Below, one piece after another: positions 1 to 6,488 of a stretch of 9,215 bases of DNA. Made by a program: the position numbers and the translations under genes. The first letter of the stretch is position 1. The number at the start of each line of letters is the position of its first letter. The notes beneath the pieces were generated by a model. It was not told where the DNA came from. It saw only the letters and a program-made list of their open reading frames with translations, and did not search any database. This DNA comes from DATCSE01 sp036568605 (GTDB lineage: Bacteria > Pseudomonadota > Gammaproteobacteria > Burkholderiales > Burkholderiaceae_C): NCBI GenBank assembly GCA_036568605.1, contig DATCSE010000096.1, positions 1 through 9,215 on the forward strand, in the 5' to 3' direction.

Positions 1-250
1 CGGCGTTGTCGCCGTGCGGATCCATGCGGGTGCCATCGGCCATCCGCCGGCCCGCGAACCGAAGGGCATAGAACGAGGCGATGCCGTGCCGGATGCGGCC
101 CGAGGTGTCGACCTTCGCGGGAGGCGCGGCCCCTGTGGGTCTCGGCACGACCGGAGAACTGCGCAGGAATTCGGCGTGTGCCGCCGGGGTCGCTGCGGCG
201 GCAGCAATGCACAACGCCGCGACGAGAAGGGTGGGCCGACAACAAGACAT
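1..250 (-). CDS. RlpA-like double-psi beta-barrel exported protein (5' part only)
   Basis: The reading frame opens with ATG at 250-248 and is still open at the left edge, giving 83 visible residues. Residues 1-26 look like a signal peptide: a short basic start (CCRP), a hydrophobic alanine-rich core, and an AHA cleavage motif before EF. There is no proper lipobox, because the residue before the only core cysteine is leucine, so the product looks secreted to the periplasm rather than lipidated. A low-complexity Pro/Ala linker follows. From about residue 56 the sequence GIASFYALRFAGRRMADGT, then RMDPHGDNA, matches the start of the RlpA-like DPBB domain (family pattern: G-ASxYG--F-GR-TA-GE-FD). 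RlpA proteins act in the cell envelope, and some are septal lytic transglycosylases. Here the glutamate of the usual SGE motif is threonine, so catalysis is doubtful. No strong ribosome-binding site precedes the ATG; the start was chosen for the signal peptide. It is divergent from the rbs operon. Confidence 0.72.
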   Translation of the reverse strand, partial: MSCCRPTLLVAALCIAAAAATPAAHAEFLRSSPVVPRPTGAAPPAKVDTSGRIRHGIASFYALRFAGRRMADGTRMDPHGDNA

Positions 251-370
251 GGCAAAACGAATGAACGCCCGTCCGACATGCGGGCCCTGCCATGTTGCAG
301 CGCCCCCGGTGCCGCCCGTGTCGGGCGCGTGTTCGATCGCGCGTAGGACAGTACCGGTGTATTCCCTAGG

Positions 371-400
371 TTGACCGATCTCGACCCGAAAGCTTCCAAT
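371..400 (+). promoter_or_regulatory. Candidate sigma70 promoter of the rbs operon
   Basis: TTGACC (371-376) matches five of six bases of the -35 consensus. After an 18-bp spacer, TCCAAT (395-400) matches four of six bases of the -10 consensus. Transcription would start near 407, inside the LacI-type operators that follow directly, and would give a leader of about 97 nt before rbsB. The element positions fit a repressible promoter, but the -10 is weak and the assignment is by eye. Confidence 0.5.
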
Positions 401-427
401 CGAAAACGTTTGCGCGAACGTTTGCGC
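401..427. promoter_or_regulatory. Two overlapping LacI-family (RbsR-type) operators
   Basis: CGAAAACGTTTGCG (401-414, centre 407/408) is a palindrome with one mismatched pair and contains the AAACGTTT core of the E. coli RbsR operator. GCGCGAACGTTTGCGC (412-427, centre 419/420) is a second palindrome with one mismatched pair. Both have the central CG step typical of LacI-family sites. Centres are 12 bp apart, a little over one helical turn. A perfect 12-bp palindrome, GTTTGCGCAAAC (420-431), overlaps the right side. The block directly follows the -10 element, so bound repressor would block initiation. The likely ligand is the RbsR protein encoded at 4061-5065. Confidence 0.72.
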
Positions 428-503
428 AAACCGCGACTGCGCCGGCTCGTTGCCCAGCGGGCGGTCGTGCTGCTTGCGGCATTCCGAAAACAGGAGACAC
501 CTC

Positions 504-1463
504 ATGGCCCTTGCCTTTCGCTTCAACCGTCGTTCGGTGGCGTTCGCCGCGGCTTGCGCGCTGCTTGCCTCGCCGCTCGTGCTGCCCTCGGCCCATGCGC
601 AGACCAAGCCGCGTGTCGGCCTCGTGATGAAGTCGCTCGCGAACGAGTTCTTCAAGAACATGACCGAGGGTGCGGTCGCCTACGAGAAGAAGCGCGGCGA
701 CTTCGAGCTGAAGGCCGTCGGCATGCAGTCGGAGACCGACTTCGACGCGCAGACCGCCGCAGTCGAGAACTTCATCACCCAGAAGTACGACGTGATCGTG
801 ATCGCGCCGGCCGACAGCCGCGCGATGGTGGGCCCGGTCGCGCGCGCGCTGAAGGCCGGCATCACGGTGGTCAACTTCGACGTCGCGCTCGATCCGGCTG
901 CGCAGAAGAAGGCCGGCATCGAGCTCGCGTTCGTCGGCCCCGACAACCGCGCCGGCGCGAAGATGGCCGGCGACGAGCTCGCGAAGGCGCTGGGCCCGGG
1001 CGCGAAGGTCGTGATCATCGAAGGCAACCCCGGTGCCGACAACGCGCTGCAGCGCAAGATGGGCTTCGAGGACGCCGCGAAGGCCGGCAAGCTCAACGTC
1101 GTCGCATCGCAGACCGCGCACTGGGAGACCGAGGAGGCGAACGCCGTCTTCACGAACATCCTGACCGCGAACCCCGACATCAAGGGCGTGATGGCCGCGA
1201 ACGACTCGATGGCGCTGGGCGTCGCGAAGGCGATCGATGCCGCGGGCAAGAGCGGCCAGATCAAGGTCGTCGGCTTCGACAACATCCCGGCGATCCGGCC
1301 GCTGGTCAAGAGCGGCAAGGTGCTCGCGACCGTCGACCAGTTCGGCAGCGACATGGCCTCCAACGCGATCGATCAGGGCCTGAAGTCGCGCAAGGACAAC
1401 AAGCCGCTGAAGGGCTGGGTCAAGACGCCGATCGAGCTCGTGACGGCGAAGAACGTCAAGTAA
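504..1463 (+). CDS. rbsB: Ribose-type ABC transporter periplasmic substrate-binding protein
   Basis: This 319-residue protein is the periplasmic sugar receptor of the importer encoded with rbsA and rbsC. The ATG at 504 is chosen over an in-frame TTG at 450 because AGGAGA (492-497) lies six bases upstream and because a clean signal peptide follows: a basic RFNRR, a hydrophobic core, and an AHA cleavage motif at about residue 32. The mature part is a type 1 periplasmic-binding fold (Peripla_BP_4, RbsB-like). Compared from memory with E. coli RbsB, most ribose contacts are kept: N47, F49 and F50 (N13, F15, F16), D126 (D89), R184 (R141), N233 (N190), D259 (D215) and Q279 (Q235). Two differ: V127 in place of R90 and W207 in place of F164. 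It is the first gene of the operon, and rbsA begins 18 bp after its stop. D-ribose is the likely ligand from context; a related sugar remains possible. Confidence 0.9.
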   Translation: MALAFRFNRRSVAFAAACALLASPLVLPSAHAQTKPRVGLVMKSLANEFFKNMTEGAVAYEKKRGDFELKAVGMQSETDFDAQTAAVENFITQKYDVIVIAPADSRAMVGPVARALKAGITVVNFDVALDPAAQKKAGIELAFVGPDNRAGAKMAGDELAKALGPGAKVVIIEGNPGADNALQRKMGFEDAAKAGKLNVVASQTAHWETEEANAVFTNILTANPDIKGVMAANDSMALGVAKAIDAAGKSGQIKVVGFDNIPAIRPLVKSGKVLATVDQFGSDMASNAIDQGLKSRKDNKPLKGWVKTPIELVTAKNVK

Positions 1464-1481
1464 GCAGGCGCCGAAGCGACG

Positions 1482-3035
1482 ATGACGACGACGCTGCTCG
1501 AGCTGCACGGCATCACGCGCCGCTTCCCCGGCGTGCTGGCGCTCGACGGCGTCGACCTCGTGCTCGAGGCCGGCGAGATCCACGCGCTGGCCGGCGAGAA
1601 CGGCGCCGGCAAGTCCAGCCTGATCAAGATCCTGTGCGGGGCCGATCGGCCCGATGCCGGCCGCATGCAGCTGGCCGGCGCGCCGTATGCGCCGCACACG
1701 CCGCAGGACGCGATGCGCGCCGGCATCCGCGTCGTGCACCAGGAACTGCAGATGCTCGACGAGCTGTCGGTCGCCGAGAACCTGCTGTTCGAGGCGCTGC
1801 CGCGCACGCGCCTGGGCCTGGTCGACAAGGCCGCGATGGCGCGCCGCGCACGCGAGCTGCTCGCGCTCGTCGGCCTGGACGATCTCGCGCCCGGCACGCG
1901 CGTCGCGACCTTGGGCATGGCGCAGCGCCAGCTGATCGAGATCGCGAAGGCGTTGTCGAATCGAAGCCGCCTGCTGATCCTCGACGAGCCGACCGCGACG
2001 CTGACGCCGCGCGAGACCGACCGCCTGCTCGAGCTGATGCGCGAGCTGCGCGGGCAGGGCGTGACGGTGCTGTTCGTCTCTCACCATCTGCAGGAGCTGT
2101 TCGAAGTCTGCGACCGCGTGACCGTGCTGCGCAACGGCCGGCATGTCGAGACGCGACCGATGAGCACGACCAGCACCGACCAGCTCGTGCGCCTGATGGT
2201 CGGCCGCAGCCTGGAGGCCGAGACGCCGTACGACAGCGCCGAGGCCGCGCGCCGCATCGTCCGCACGCGCGGCCCGGCGCTGCGCGTCGAAGGCCTGCGC
2301 AACACGCGCCAGCCGAACGTGCCGGGGCTGGACTTCGAGCTGCGCTACGGCGAGATCGTCGGCCTCGCGGGCCTGGTCGGCTCGGGGCGGACCGAGACCG
2401 TGCGTGCGATCTTCGGCGCCGACCGCGCCGCCGGCGGCCGCATCCTGCGCGACGGCGAGCCGGTCGCGATCGCCTCGCCGCGCGATGCGCTGGCGCATGG
2501 CATCTGCCTGGTCACCGAGAACCGCAAGGACGAAGGGCTGGTGCTGGCCATGCCGATACGCGCCAACGTGAGCCTGGCGCAGCTGGCCGCGGTGTCGCGC
2601 GGCGGGCTGATGCAGCGTGCCCGCGAGGTCGCCGCGGCCGAGGATGCGCGCTCGCGGCTGCAGATCCGCCTGGCGTCGGTGCAGCAGCCGGTGCGCGAGC
2701 TGTCCGGCGGCAACCAGCAGAAGGTGGTGCTCGCGAAATGGCTGCTGCGCGAGCCGCAGGTGCTGCTGCTCGACGAGCCGACCCGAGGCGTCGACGTCGG
2801 CGCAAAGGCCGAGATCCACAACTTGCTCAAGCGCATGGCAGCCGACGGCATGGCCGTGCTGGTCGTCTCGTCGGACCTGCGCGAGCTGATGAACCTGTGC
2901 GACCGCCTGCTCGTGCTGAGCAAAGGCGTGCTCGCCGGCGAGGTGGCGCGCGAGCGCTACGACGAGGAAGCGATCCTCGGCCTCGCGTACAGCGAATACC
3001 TGAAGGTGAACCACGATGCAGCCGCCGTCGCTTGA
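1482..3035 (+). CDS. rbsA: Ribose ABC transporter ATP-binding protein (two fused ATPase domains)
   Basis: This 517-residue cytoplasmic ATPase powers the importer and has the normal RbsA/MglA length. Domain 1 has Walker A GENGAGKS (38-45), a divergent signature LGMAQRQ (144-150), Walker B LLILDEP (164-170) and an H-loop histidine in VSHH (199-202). Domain 2 has a degenerate Walker A GLVGSGRTE (297-305, arginine in place of the lysine), a canonical LSGGNQQ (407-413), Walker B LLLDEP from 428, and SS where the H-loop histidine would be. This asymmetry is a family trait: one site hydrolyses ATP and the other is degenerate. The ATG has only a weak upstream GAAG (1473-1476). Its 3' end overlaps rbsC by 20 nt, which suggests translational coupling. 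Specificity for ribose comes from the neighbouring rbsRKD genes; the sequence alone shows only the sugar-importer subfamily. Confidence 0.93.
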   Translation: MTTTLLELHGITRRFPGVLALDGVDLVLEAGEIHALAGENGAGKSSLIKILCGADRPDAGRMQLAGAPYAPHTPQDAMRAGIRVVHQELQMLDELSVAENLLFEALPRTRLGLVDKAAMARRARELLALVGLDDLAPGTRVATLGMAQRQLIEIAKALSNRSRLLILDEPTATLTPRETDRLLELMRELRGQGVTVLFVSHHLQELFEVCDRVTVLRNGRHVETRPMSTTSTDQLVRLMVGRSLEAETPYDSAEAARRIVRTRGPALRVEGLRNTRQPNVPGLDFELRYGEIVGLAGLVGSGRTETVRAIFGADRAAGGRILRDGEPVAIASPRDALAHGICLVTENRKDEGLVLAMPIRANVSLAQLAAVSRGGLMQRAREVAAAEDARSRLQIRLASVQQPVRELSGGNQQKVVLAKWLLREPQVLLLDEPTRGVDVGAKAEIHNLLKRMAADGMAVLVVSSDLRELMNLCDRLLVLSKGVLAGEVARERYDEEAILGLAYSEYLKVNHDAAAVA

Positions 3036-4047
3036 GACCGCCACGATGAACCCGTCGCCGGCGTCTCCGTCCTCCACGAACCTGGTGCGCGGCGCGCGCA
3101 CCGTGCTGCGCGAGGCCGGCATCGGCGTCGCGCTGCTGGTGCTGGTCGGCGTGTTCGCGCTGCTGTCGCCGATCTTCCTGACCTCGACCAACATCACGAA
3201 CATCTTCACGCAGATCTCGATCAACGTGATCCTCGCGGTCGGCATGACCTTCGTGATCCTGATCGGCGGCATCGACCTGTCGGTGGGCTCGGTGATGGCG
3301 CTGTGCGCAGTGATCGCGGGCACGGTGCTGAAGATCGACGGGCTGGCCACCGGCCCCGCGGTCGCGCTGGCGCTCGCCGCGAGCATCGCGGTCGGCGCGC
3401 TGTGCGGCTTCCTGAACGGCGCGATCTCGGCGTACTGGAGCATCCCGTCGTTCATCGTCACGCTGGGCATGCTGAACATCGCGCGCGGCGCAGCGCTGCA
3501 GTGGACGCAGGCGCGCACGATCTACGAGCTGCCGGATGCATTCAACAACTTCGGCAGCGCCACCTTCCTCGGGCTGCCGGCGATCTTCCTCGTCGCGCTG
3601 GGGCTGGTCGCGCTCGGCTGGTTCGTGCTGAACCGCACCGTGTTCGGCCGCCTGGTCTACGCGATCGGCAACAACGAAGAGGCGGTGCGGCTCGCCGGCC
3701 ACGCGACGCGGCGCATCAAGATCGCGGCGTTCGTGATCGCCGGCGCCGCGGTCGGCGTGGGCGCGGTGATCTACATGACGCGGCTGAACATCGCGAGCCC
3801 CATCCTCGGCATCGGCTTCGAGCTGAACGCGATCGCCGCGGTGATCATCGGCGGCACCAGCCTGTCGGGCGGACGCGGCTCCATCGTCGGCACGCTGCTG
3901 GGCGCCTGCATCATCGGCGTGCTCGCGAACGGGCTGATCCTGATCGGCATGAGCGACTTCCTGCGCCAGATGGTCACCGGCTTCGTGATCATCCTGGCCG
4001 TCGTGCTGGATGCCTACCGGGCGCGGCTGACCCGCGCCGCGACGTGA
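3016..4047 (+). CDS. rbsC: Ribose ABC transporter permease
   Basis: This 343-residue inner-membrane permease (BPD_transp_2, RbsC type) would form a homodimeric channel on RbsA. Hydrophobic segments lie near residues 34-55, 68-85, 90-105, 112-135, 144-160, 183-205, 236-253, 268-282 and 290-311, with a last one near 315-332. Typical RbsC motifs are ILIGGIDLSVGSVMA (81-95), a cytoplasmic coupling loop with NNEEAVRLAG (219-228), and GTSLSGGRGS (280-289). The start at 3016 is preferred because AAGGTG (3003-3008) lies seven bases upstream. An alternative ATG at 3046 would remove ten residues and avoid most of the overlap, but its ribosome-binding site is poor. The gene starts inside the end of rbsA and stops 13 bp before rbsR. 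Confidence 0.92.
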   Translation: MQPPSLETATMNPSPASPSSTNLVRGARTVLREAGIGVALLVLVGVFALLSPIFLTSTNITNIFTQISINVILAVGMTFVILIGGIDLSVGSVMALCAVIAGTVLKIDGLATGPAVALALAASIAVGALCGFLNGAISAYWSIPSFIVTLGMLNIARGAALQWTQARTIYELPDAFNNFGSATFLGLPAIFLVALGLVALGWFVLNRTVFGRLVYAIGNNEEAVRLAGHATRRIKIAAFVIAGAAVGVGAVIYMTRLNIASPILGIGFELNAIAAVIIGGTSLSGGRGSIVGTLLGACIIGVLANGLILIGMSDFLRQMVTGFVIILAVVLDAYRARLTRAAT

Positions 4048-4060
4048 CGAGCCCGCTTCG

Positions 4061-5065
4061 ATGACGACGATCCGCGATGTCGCGCAGCATGCGCAGGTCT
4101 CGGTGACGACGGTCTCGCACGTCCTCAACAGCACGCGCTTCGTCAGCGAGGATGCGACGAGCCGCGTGCAGGCCGCGATCGCCGCGTTGAACTACGTGCC
4201 CAGCGCGGTCGCGCGCAGCCTGAAGAGCAGCCGCACGCACACCGTCGGGATGATGATCCCGAACAACTCGAACCCGTACTTCGCCGAGATCATCCGCGGC
4301 ATCGAGGACGCGTGCTTCGCGGCGGGCTTCAACGTGATCCTCTGCAACTCCGACGACGACCCGCACAAGCAGGCCGCCTACGTGCGCGTGCTCAGCGAGA
4401 AGCAGGTCGACGGGCTGATCGTGCTGAGCTCGGGCGGCGATCCGGACCTGCTGGACATGCTGCGCAACGCGAGCATGCCGCAGGTCGTCGTCGACCGCGA
4501 GCTCGAGGATCTCGCGGCCGACCTGGTCGAGGTGGACCACGAAGGCGGCGCGCGCCTGGCGGTCGAGCACCTGATCGCGCTGGGCCACACGCGCATCGCC
4601 TGCATCGCCGGGCCGCTCGCGCTGTCGCCGGCGCGCCAGCGCGTGCAGGGGTGGCGCGGCGCGCTGGCGGCGGCCGGGCTGCCTGGCGACGAGACGCTGG
4701 TCGCGATCGGCTCCTTTACCGCCGAGGGCGGCCATGCGGCGATGCGCGCTCTGCTGGAGCGGCGGCCGAGCGCGGTGTTCGCGTCCAACGACCTGATGGC
4801 GATAGGCGCGATCTGCGCGGCAGCCGAGGCCGGGCTGCGCGTGCCGCAGGACCTGTCGGTGATCGGCTTCGACGACATCGCGCTGGCGGCGTTCAGCAAC
4901 CCGCCGTTGACGACGATCGCGCAGCCCAAGCACCAGACCGGCGAGCTGGCCGCGCGCATGCTGCTGCAGCGCATCGCGAAGCCGAAGCGGCCGCTGCAGC
5001 GCGAGATCCTGCGGCCGACGTTGGTGCTGCGGCGTTCGACCGCGACGCCGGGGTTTTTGAAGTGA
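4061..5065 (+). CDS. rbsR: LacI-family ribose operon repressor
   Basis: This 334-residue regulator has the usual LacI-family length. Residues 3-23 form the helix-turn-helix (TIRDVAQHAQVSVTTVSHV), followed by the hinge helix PSAVARSLK (47-55), which inserts into the operator minor groove. From about residue 60 comes the periplasmic-binding-protein-like sensor domain, ending with the typical GFDDIALAAF and PPLTTIAQPK stretches. From memory the match to E. coli RbsR is close throughout, including VSHV, the FVSE loop and LNY-PSA-ARSLK. It would bind AAACGTTT-type sites such as 401-427 and release them when ribose binds. Because it lies inside the operon it would control its own synthesis. The ATG at 4061 has only a weak GAG upstream, and translation may be coupled to rbsC. 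Ribose as effector is inferred from context and resemblance. Confidence 0.92.
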   Translation: MTTIRDVAQHAQVSVTTVSHVLNSTRFVSEDATSRVQAAIAALNYVPSAVARSLKSSRTHTVGMMIPNNSNPYFAEIIRGIEDACFAAGFNVILCNSDDDPHKQAAYVRVLSEKQVDGLIVLSSGGDPDLLDMLRNASMPQVVVDRELEDLAADLVEVDHEGGARLAVEHLIALGHTRIACIAGPLALSPARQRVQGWRGALAAAGLPGDETLVAIGSFTAEGGHAAMRALLERRPSAVFASNDLMAIGAICAAAEAGLRVPQDLSVIGFDDIALAAFSNPPLTTIAQPKHQTGELAARMLLQRIAKPKRPLQREILRPTLVLRRSTATPGFLK

Positions 5066-5084
5066 GACCCGAATGGTTCACCAG

Positions 5085-5174
5085 CCAACCCGCTCGGGCT
5101 GAGCGCTTCCCCTTCCAACCCGTTCGGGCTGAGCTTGTCGAAGCCCTCTGCGCGAACCGCCCCGACCTTCGACA
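5085..5174. repeat. REP-like repeat block between rbsR and rbsK
   Basis: Two direct copies of CCAACCCG(C/T)TCGGGCTGAGC lie at 5085-5104 and 5115-5134, 30 bp apart with one difference. The second continues as TTGTCGAAGCCC, so 5121-5143 forms CGTTCGGGCTGAGCTTGTCGAAG with complementary TTCG and CGAA ends. TGTCGAAG (5136-5143) is also matched in reverse by CTTCGACA (5167-5174), which could fold with a 23-nt loop. The same repeat type is widespread between genes in Burkholderiales and resembles REP elements. It fills most of the only long gap in the rbs operon. It lacks a T-run, so it is not a classical terminator, though it could influence mRNA decay or Rho action. Apart from a GGGAT ribosome-binding site for rbsK, I see nothing else in 5066-5195. 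Confidence 0.7.
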
Positions 5175-5195
5175 CCCGCCCTTGGGATCGCTGAC

Positions 5196-6092
5196 ATGAC
5201 AAAACCCCTGGTCGTGCTCGGAAGCGTGAACGCGGATCTCGTGCTGCGTTGCGGTCGCCTGCCGCGCCCGGGCGAGACGGTTCATGGAGAAGAGTTCCAG
5301 ACCCTGCCCGGCGGCAAGGGGGCGAACCAGGCGGTCGCGGCGGCCCGCCTCGGCGGCCGCGTCGAATTCATCGGCTGCGTCGGCGACGATGCCTTCGGTG
5401 CCGCGGCCCGTGCGACGCTCGAGCGCGACGGCGTCGGAACCGCGCACCTGCGCACGCAGCCCGGTGTGGCGACCGGCGTCGCGATGATCCTGGTCGAGCA
5501 ATCGGGCCAGAACAGCATTGCGCTCGCGGCGGGTGCGAACGCGCATGTCGATGTCGCGCTGGTCGACGACGCGGCATCCACGATCGCGGGCGCGGGGCTG
5601 CTCGTCTGCCAGCTCGAAACGCCGCTGGAGGCCGTGCGGCACGCGATCGGGATCGCACGCCGGCACCGCGTGCCGGTGCTGCTGAATCCGGCGCCCGCGC
5701 GACCGCTGCCGCTGGCGTTGCTGGCCGAGATCGACATCCTGGTGCCGAACGAGTCCGAGGCCGCGCTGCTGGGCGACGCCGGCCCCGGCGGCGATGCCGC
5801 GGCGATGGCGTCGGCGCTGCACGCGCGGGGGCCGGCGACCGTGATCGTCACGCTGGGCGGCGACGGCATCTGCATCGCCGATGCGCGCGGCACGCGCGTG
5901 CGCAGCGCGCCCGCGGTGCGGGCGGTCGACACGACCGGCGCCGGCGACACCTTCATCGGCGCGTTCGCGGTCGCGCTGCAGGAAGGACTGGACACCGACG
6001 CAGCCGCCGCGTTCGCGCAGCGGGCCGCAGCGATCAGCGTCACGCGCGCCGGTGCGATGGCCGCGATGCCATCGCGCAGCGAGGTCGTATGA
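5196..6092 (+). CDS. rbsK: Ribokinase
   Basis: This 298-residue PfkB-family kinase phosphorylates D-ribose with ATP to ribose 5-phosphate in the cytoplasm. The N-terminus LVVLGSVNADLV and the motif GGKGANQA (39-46) form the sugar-binding part. Further along are NPAPA (164-168) and NESE (185-188, the NxxE magnesium motif). DTTGAGDTF (245-253) supplies the anion hole and the catalytic base D251. Length and motifs agree with E. coli RbsK. The ATG is preceded by GGGAT (5184-5188) seven bases upstream. It follows rbsR after a 130-bp gap holding REP-like repeats, and its TGA overlaps the rbsD ATG (ATGA), so these two are translationally coupled. No convincing separate promoter was seen in the gap, so it is probably read from the main rbs promoter. 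Confidence 0.94.
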   Translation: MTKPLVVLGSVNADLVLRCGRLPRPGETVHGEEFQTLPGGKGANQAVAAARLGGRVEFIGCVGDDAFGAAARATLERDGVGTAHLRTQPGVATGVAMILVEQSGQNSIALAAGANAHVDVALVDDAASTIAGAGLLVCQLETPLEAVRHAIGIARRHRVPVLLNPAPARPLPLALLAEIDILVPNESEAALLGDAGPGGDAAAMASALHARGPATVIVTLGGDGICIADARGTRVRSAPAVRAVDTTGAGDTFIGAFAVALQEGLDTDAAAAFAQRAAAISVTRAGAMAAMPSRSEVV

Positions 6093-6484
6093 AGAAGACC
6101 CCGCTGCTGCACGCCGAGCTGTCGCGGCTGGTCGCATCGCTGGGCCACGGCGATGCGGTCGTCATCGCCGATGCCGGGCTGCCGGTGCCGCCCGGCACGC
6201 CGCTGATCGACCTCGCGTTGACGCGCGGCGTCCCATCGTTCGCGCAGGTGCTGACCGCGCTGCTCAGCGAGATGCAGGTCGAGCGCGCCGAGCATGCCGC
6301 CGAGATGCTCGAGCGCAGCCCGCAGGTCGCCGCGCTGCTGCACGATGCGATGCCGGACGTGACCATGACCACGGTCGCGCACGAGCTCTTCAAGCAGCGC
6401 TGCCGCGCGGCGCGCGCGGTCGTGCGCACCGGCGAGTGCACGCCGTATGCGAACGTGATGCTGTTCGCCGGCGTGGCGTTCTGA
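6089..6484 (+). CDS. rbsD: D-ribose pyranase
   Basis: This 131-residue protein interconverts beta-D-ribopyranose and beta-D-ribofuranose, giving RbsK its furanose substrate. E. coli RbsD is 139 residues; the shortfall is in the middle, not at the catalytic ends. Family residues are present: H20 in LGHGD, D28 in DAGLP, H98 in AHELFK, and Y120 and N122 in GECTPYANVML. The region around RGVPSFAQVL and EMQVE also matches E. coli RbsD closely. The gene starts in an ATGA overlap with rbsK, with GAGG (6081-6084) four bases upstream. It is the last gene of the operon and ends 4 bp before the converging end of the IclR-family gene, leaving no room for an intrinsic terminator between them. Confidence 0.94.
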   Translation: MKKTPLLHAELSRLVASLGHGDAVVIADAGLPVPPGTPLIDLALTRGVPSFAQVLTALLSEMQVERAEHAAEMLERSPQVAALLHDAMPDVTMTTVAHELFKQRCRAARAVVRTGECTPYANVMLFAGVAF

Positions 6485-6488
6485 GCCT

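Noticed and set aside
450..503. TTG start that would extend RbsB by 18 residues
   Set aside because: It would put a polar stretch before an otherwise complete signal peptide, and the good AGGAGA ribosome-binding site serves the ATG at 504.
2370..2396. Degenerate second Walker A in RbsA as possible gene decay
   Set aside because: The GxxGxGRTE form is normal for the second domain of RbsA/MglA/AraG ATPases, and the second ATPase in the window shows the same form.
371..3049. An 892-codon plus-strand open frame in another frame of rbsB-rbsA
   Set aside because: The product is arginine-rich and shows no family motif. It overlaps two well-supported genes and arises from codon bias.
366..3518. A 1050-codon open frame on the minus strand across rbsB, rbsA and rbsC
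   Set aside because: It is the antisense shadow of very GC-rich genes. Its product is Arg/His/Asp/Ala-rich low-complexity sequence with no recognisable domain, while the plus strand carries three clear family members.
2827..4134. A 435-codon minus-strand open frame over rbsC
   Set aside because: This is antisense of a clear permease gene, with a charged repetitive composition and no domain.
5046..5060. GCCGGGGTTTTTG at the end of rbsR as a possible intrinsic terminator
   Set aside because: No stem of adequate length precedes the T-run, and it lies within the rbsR coding sequence.
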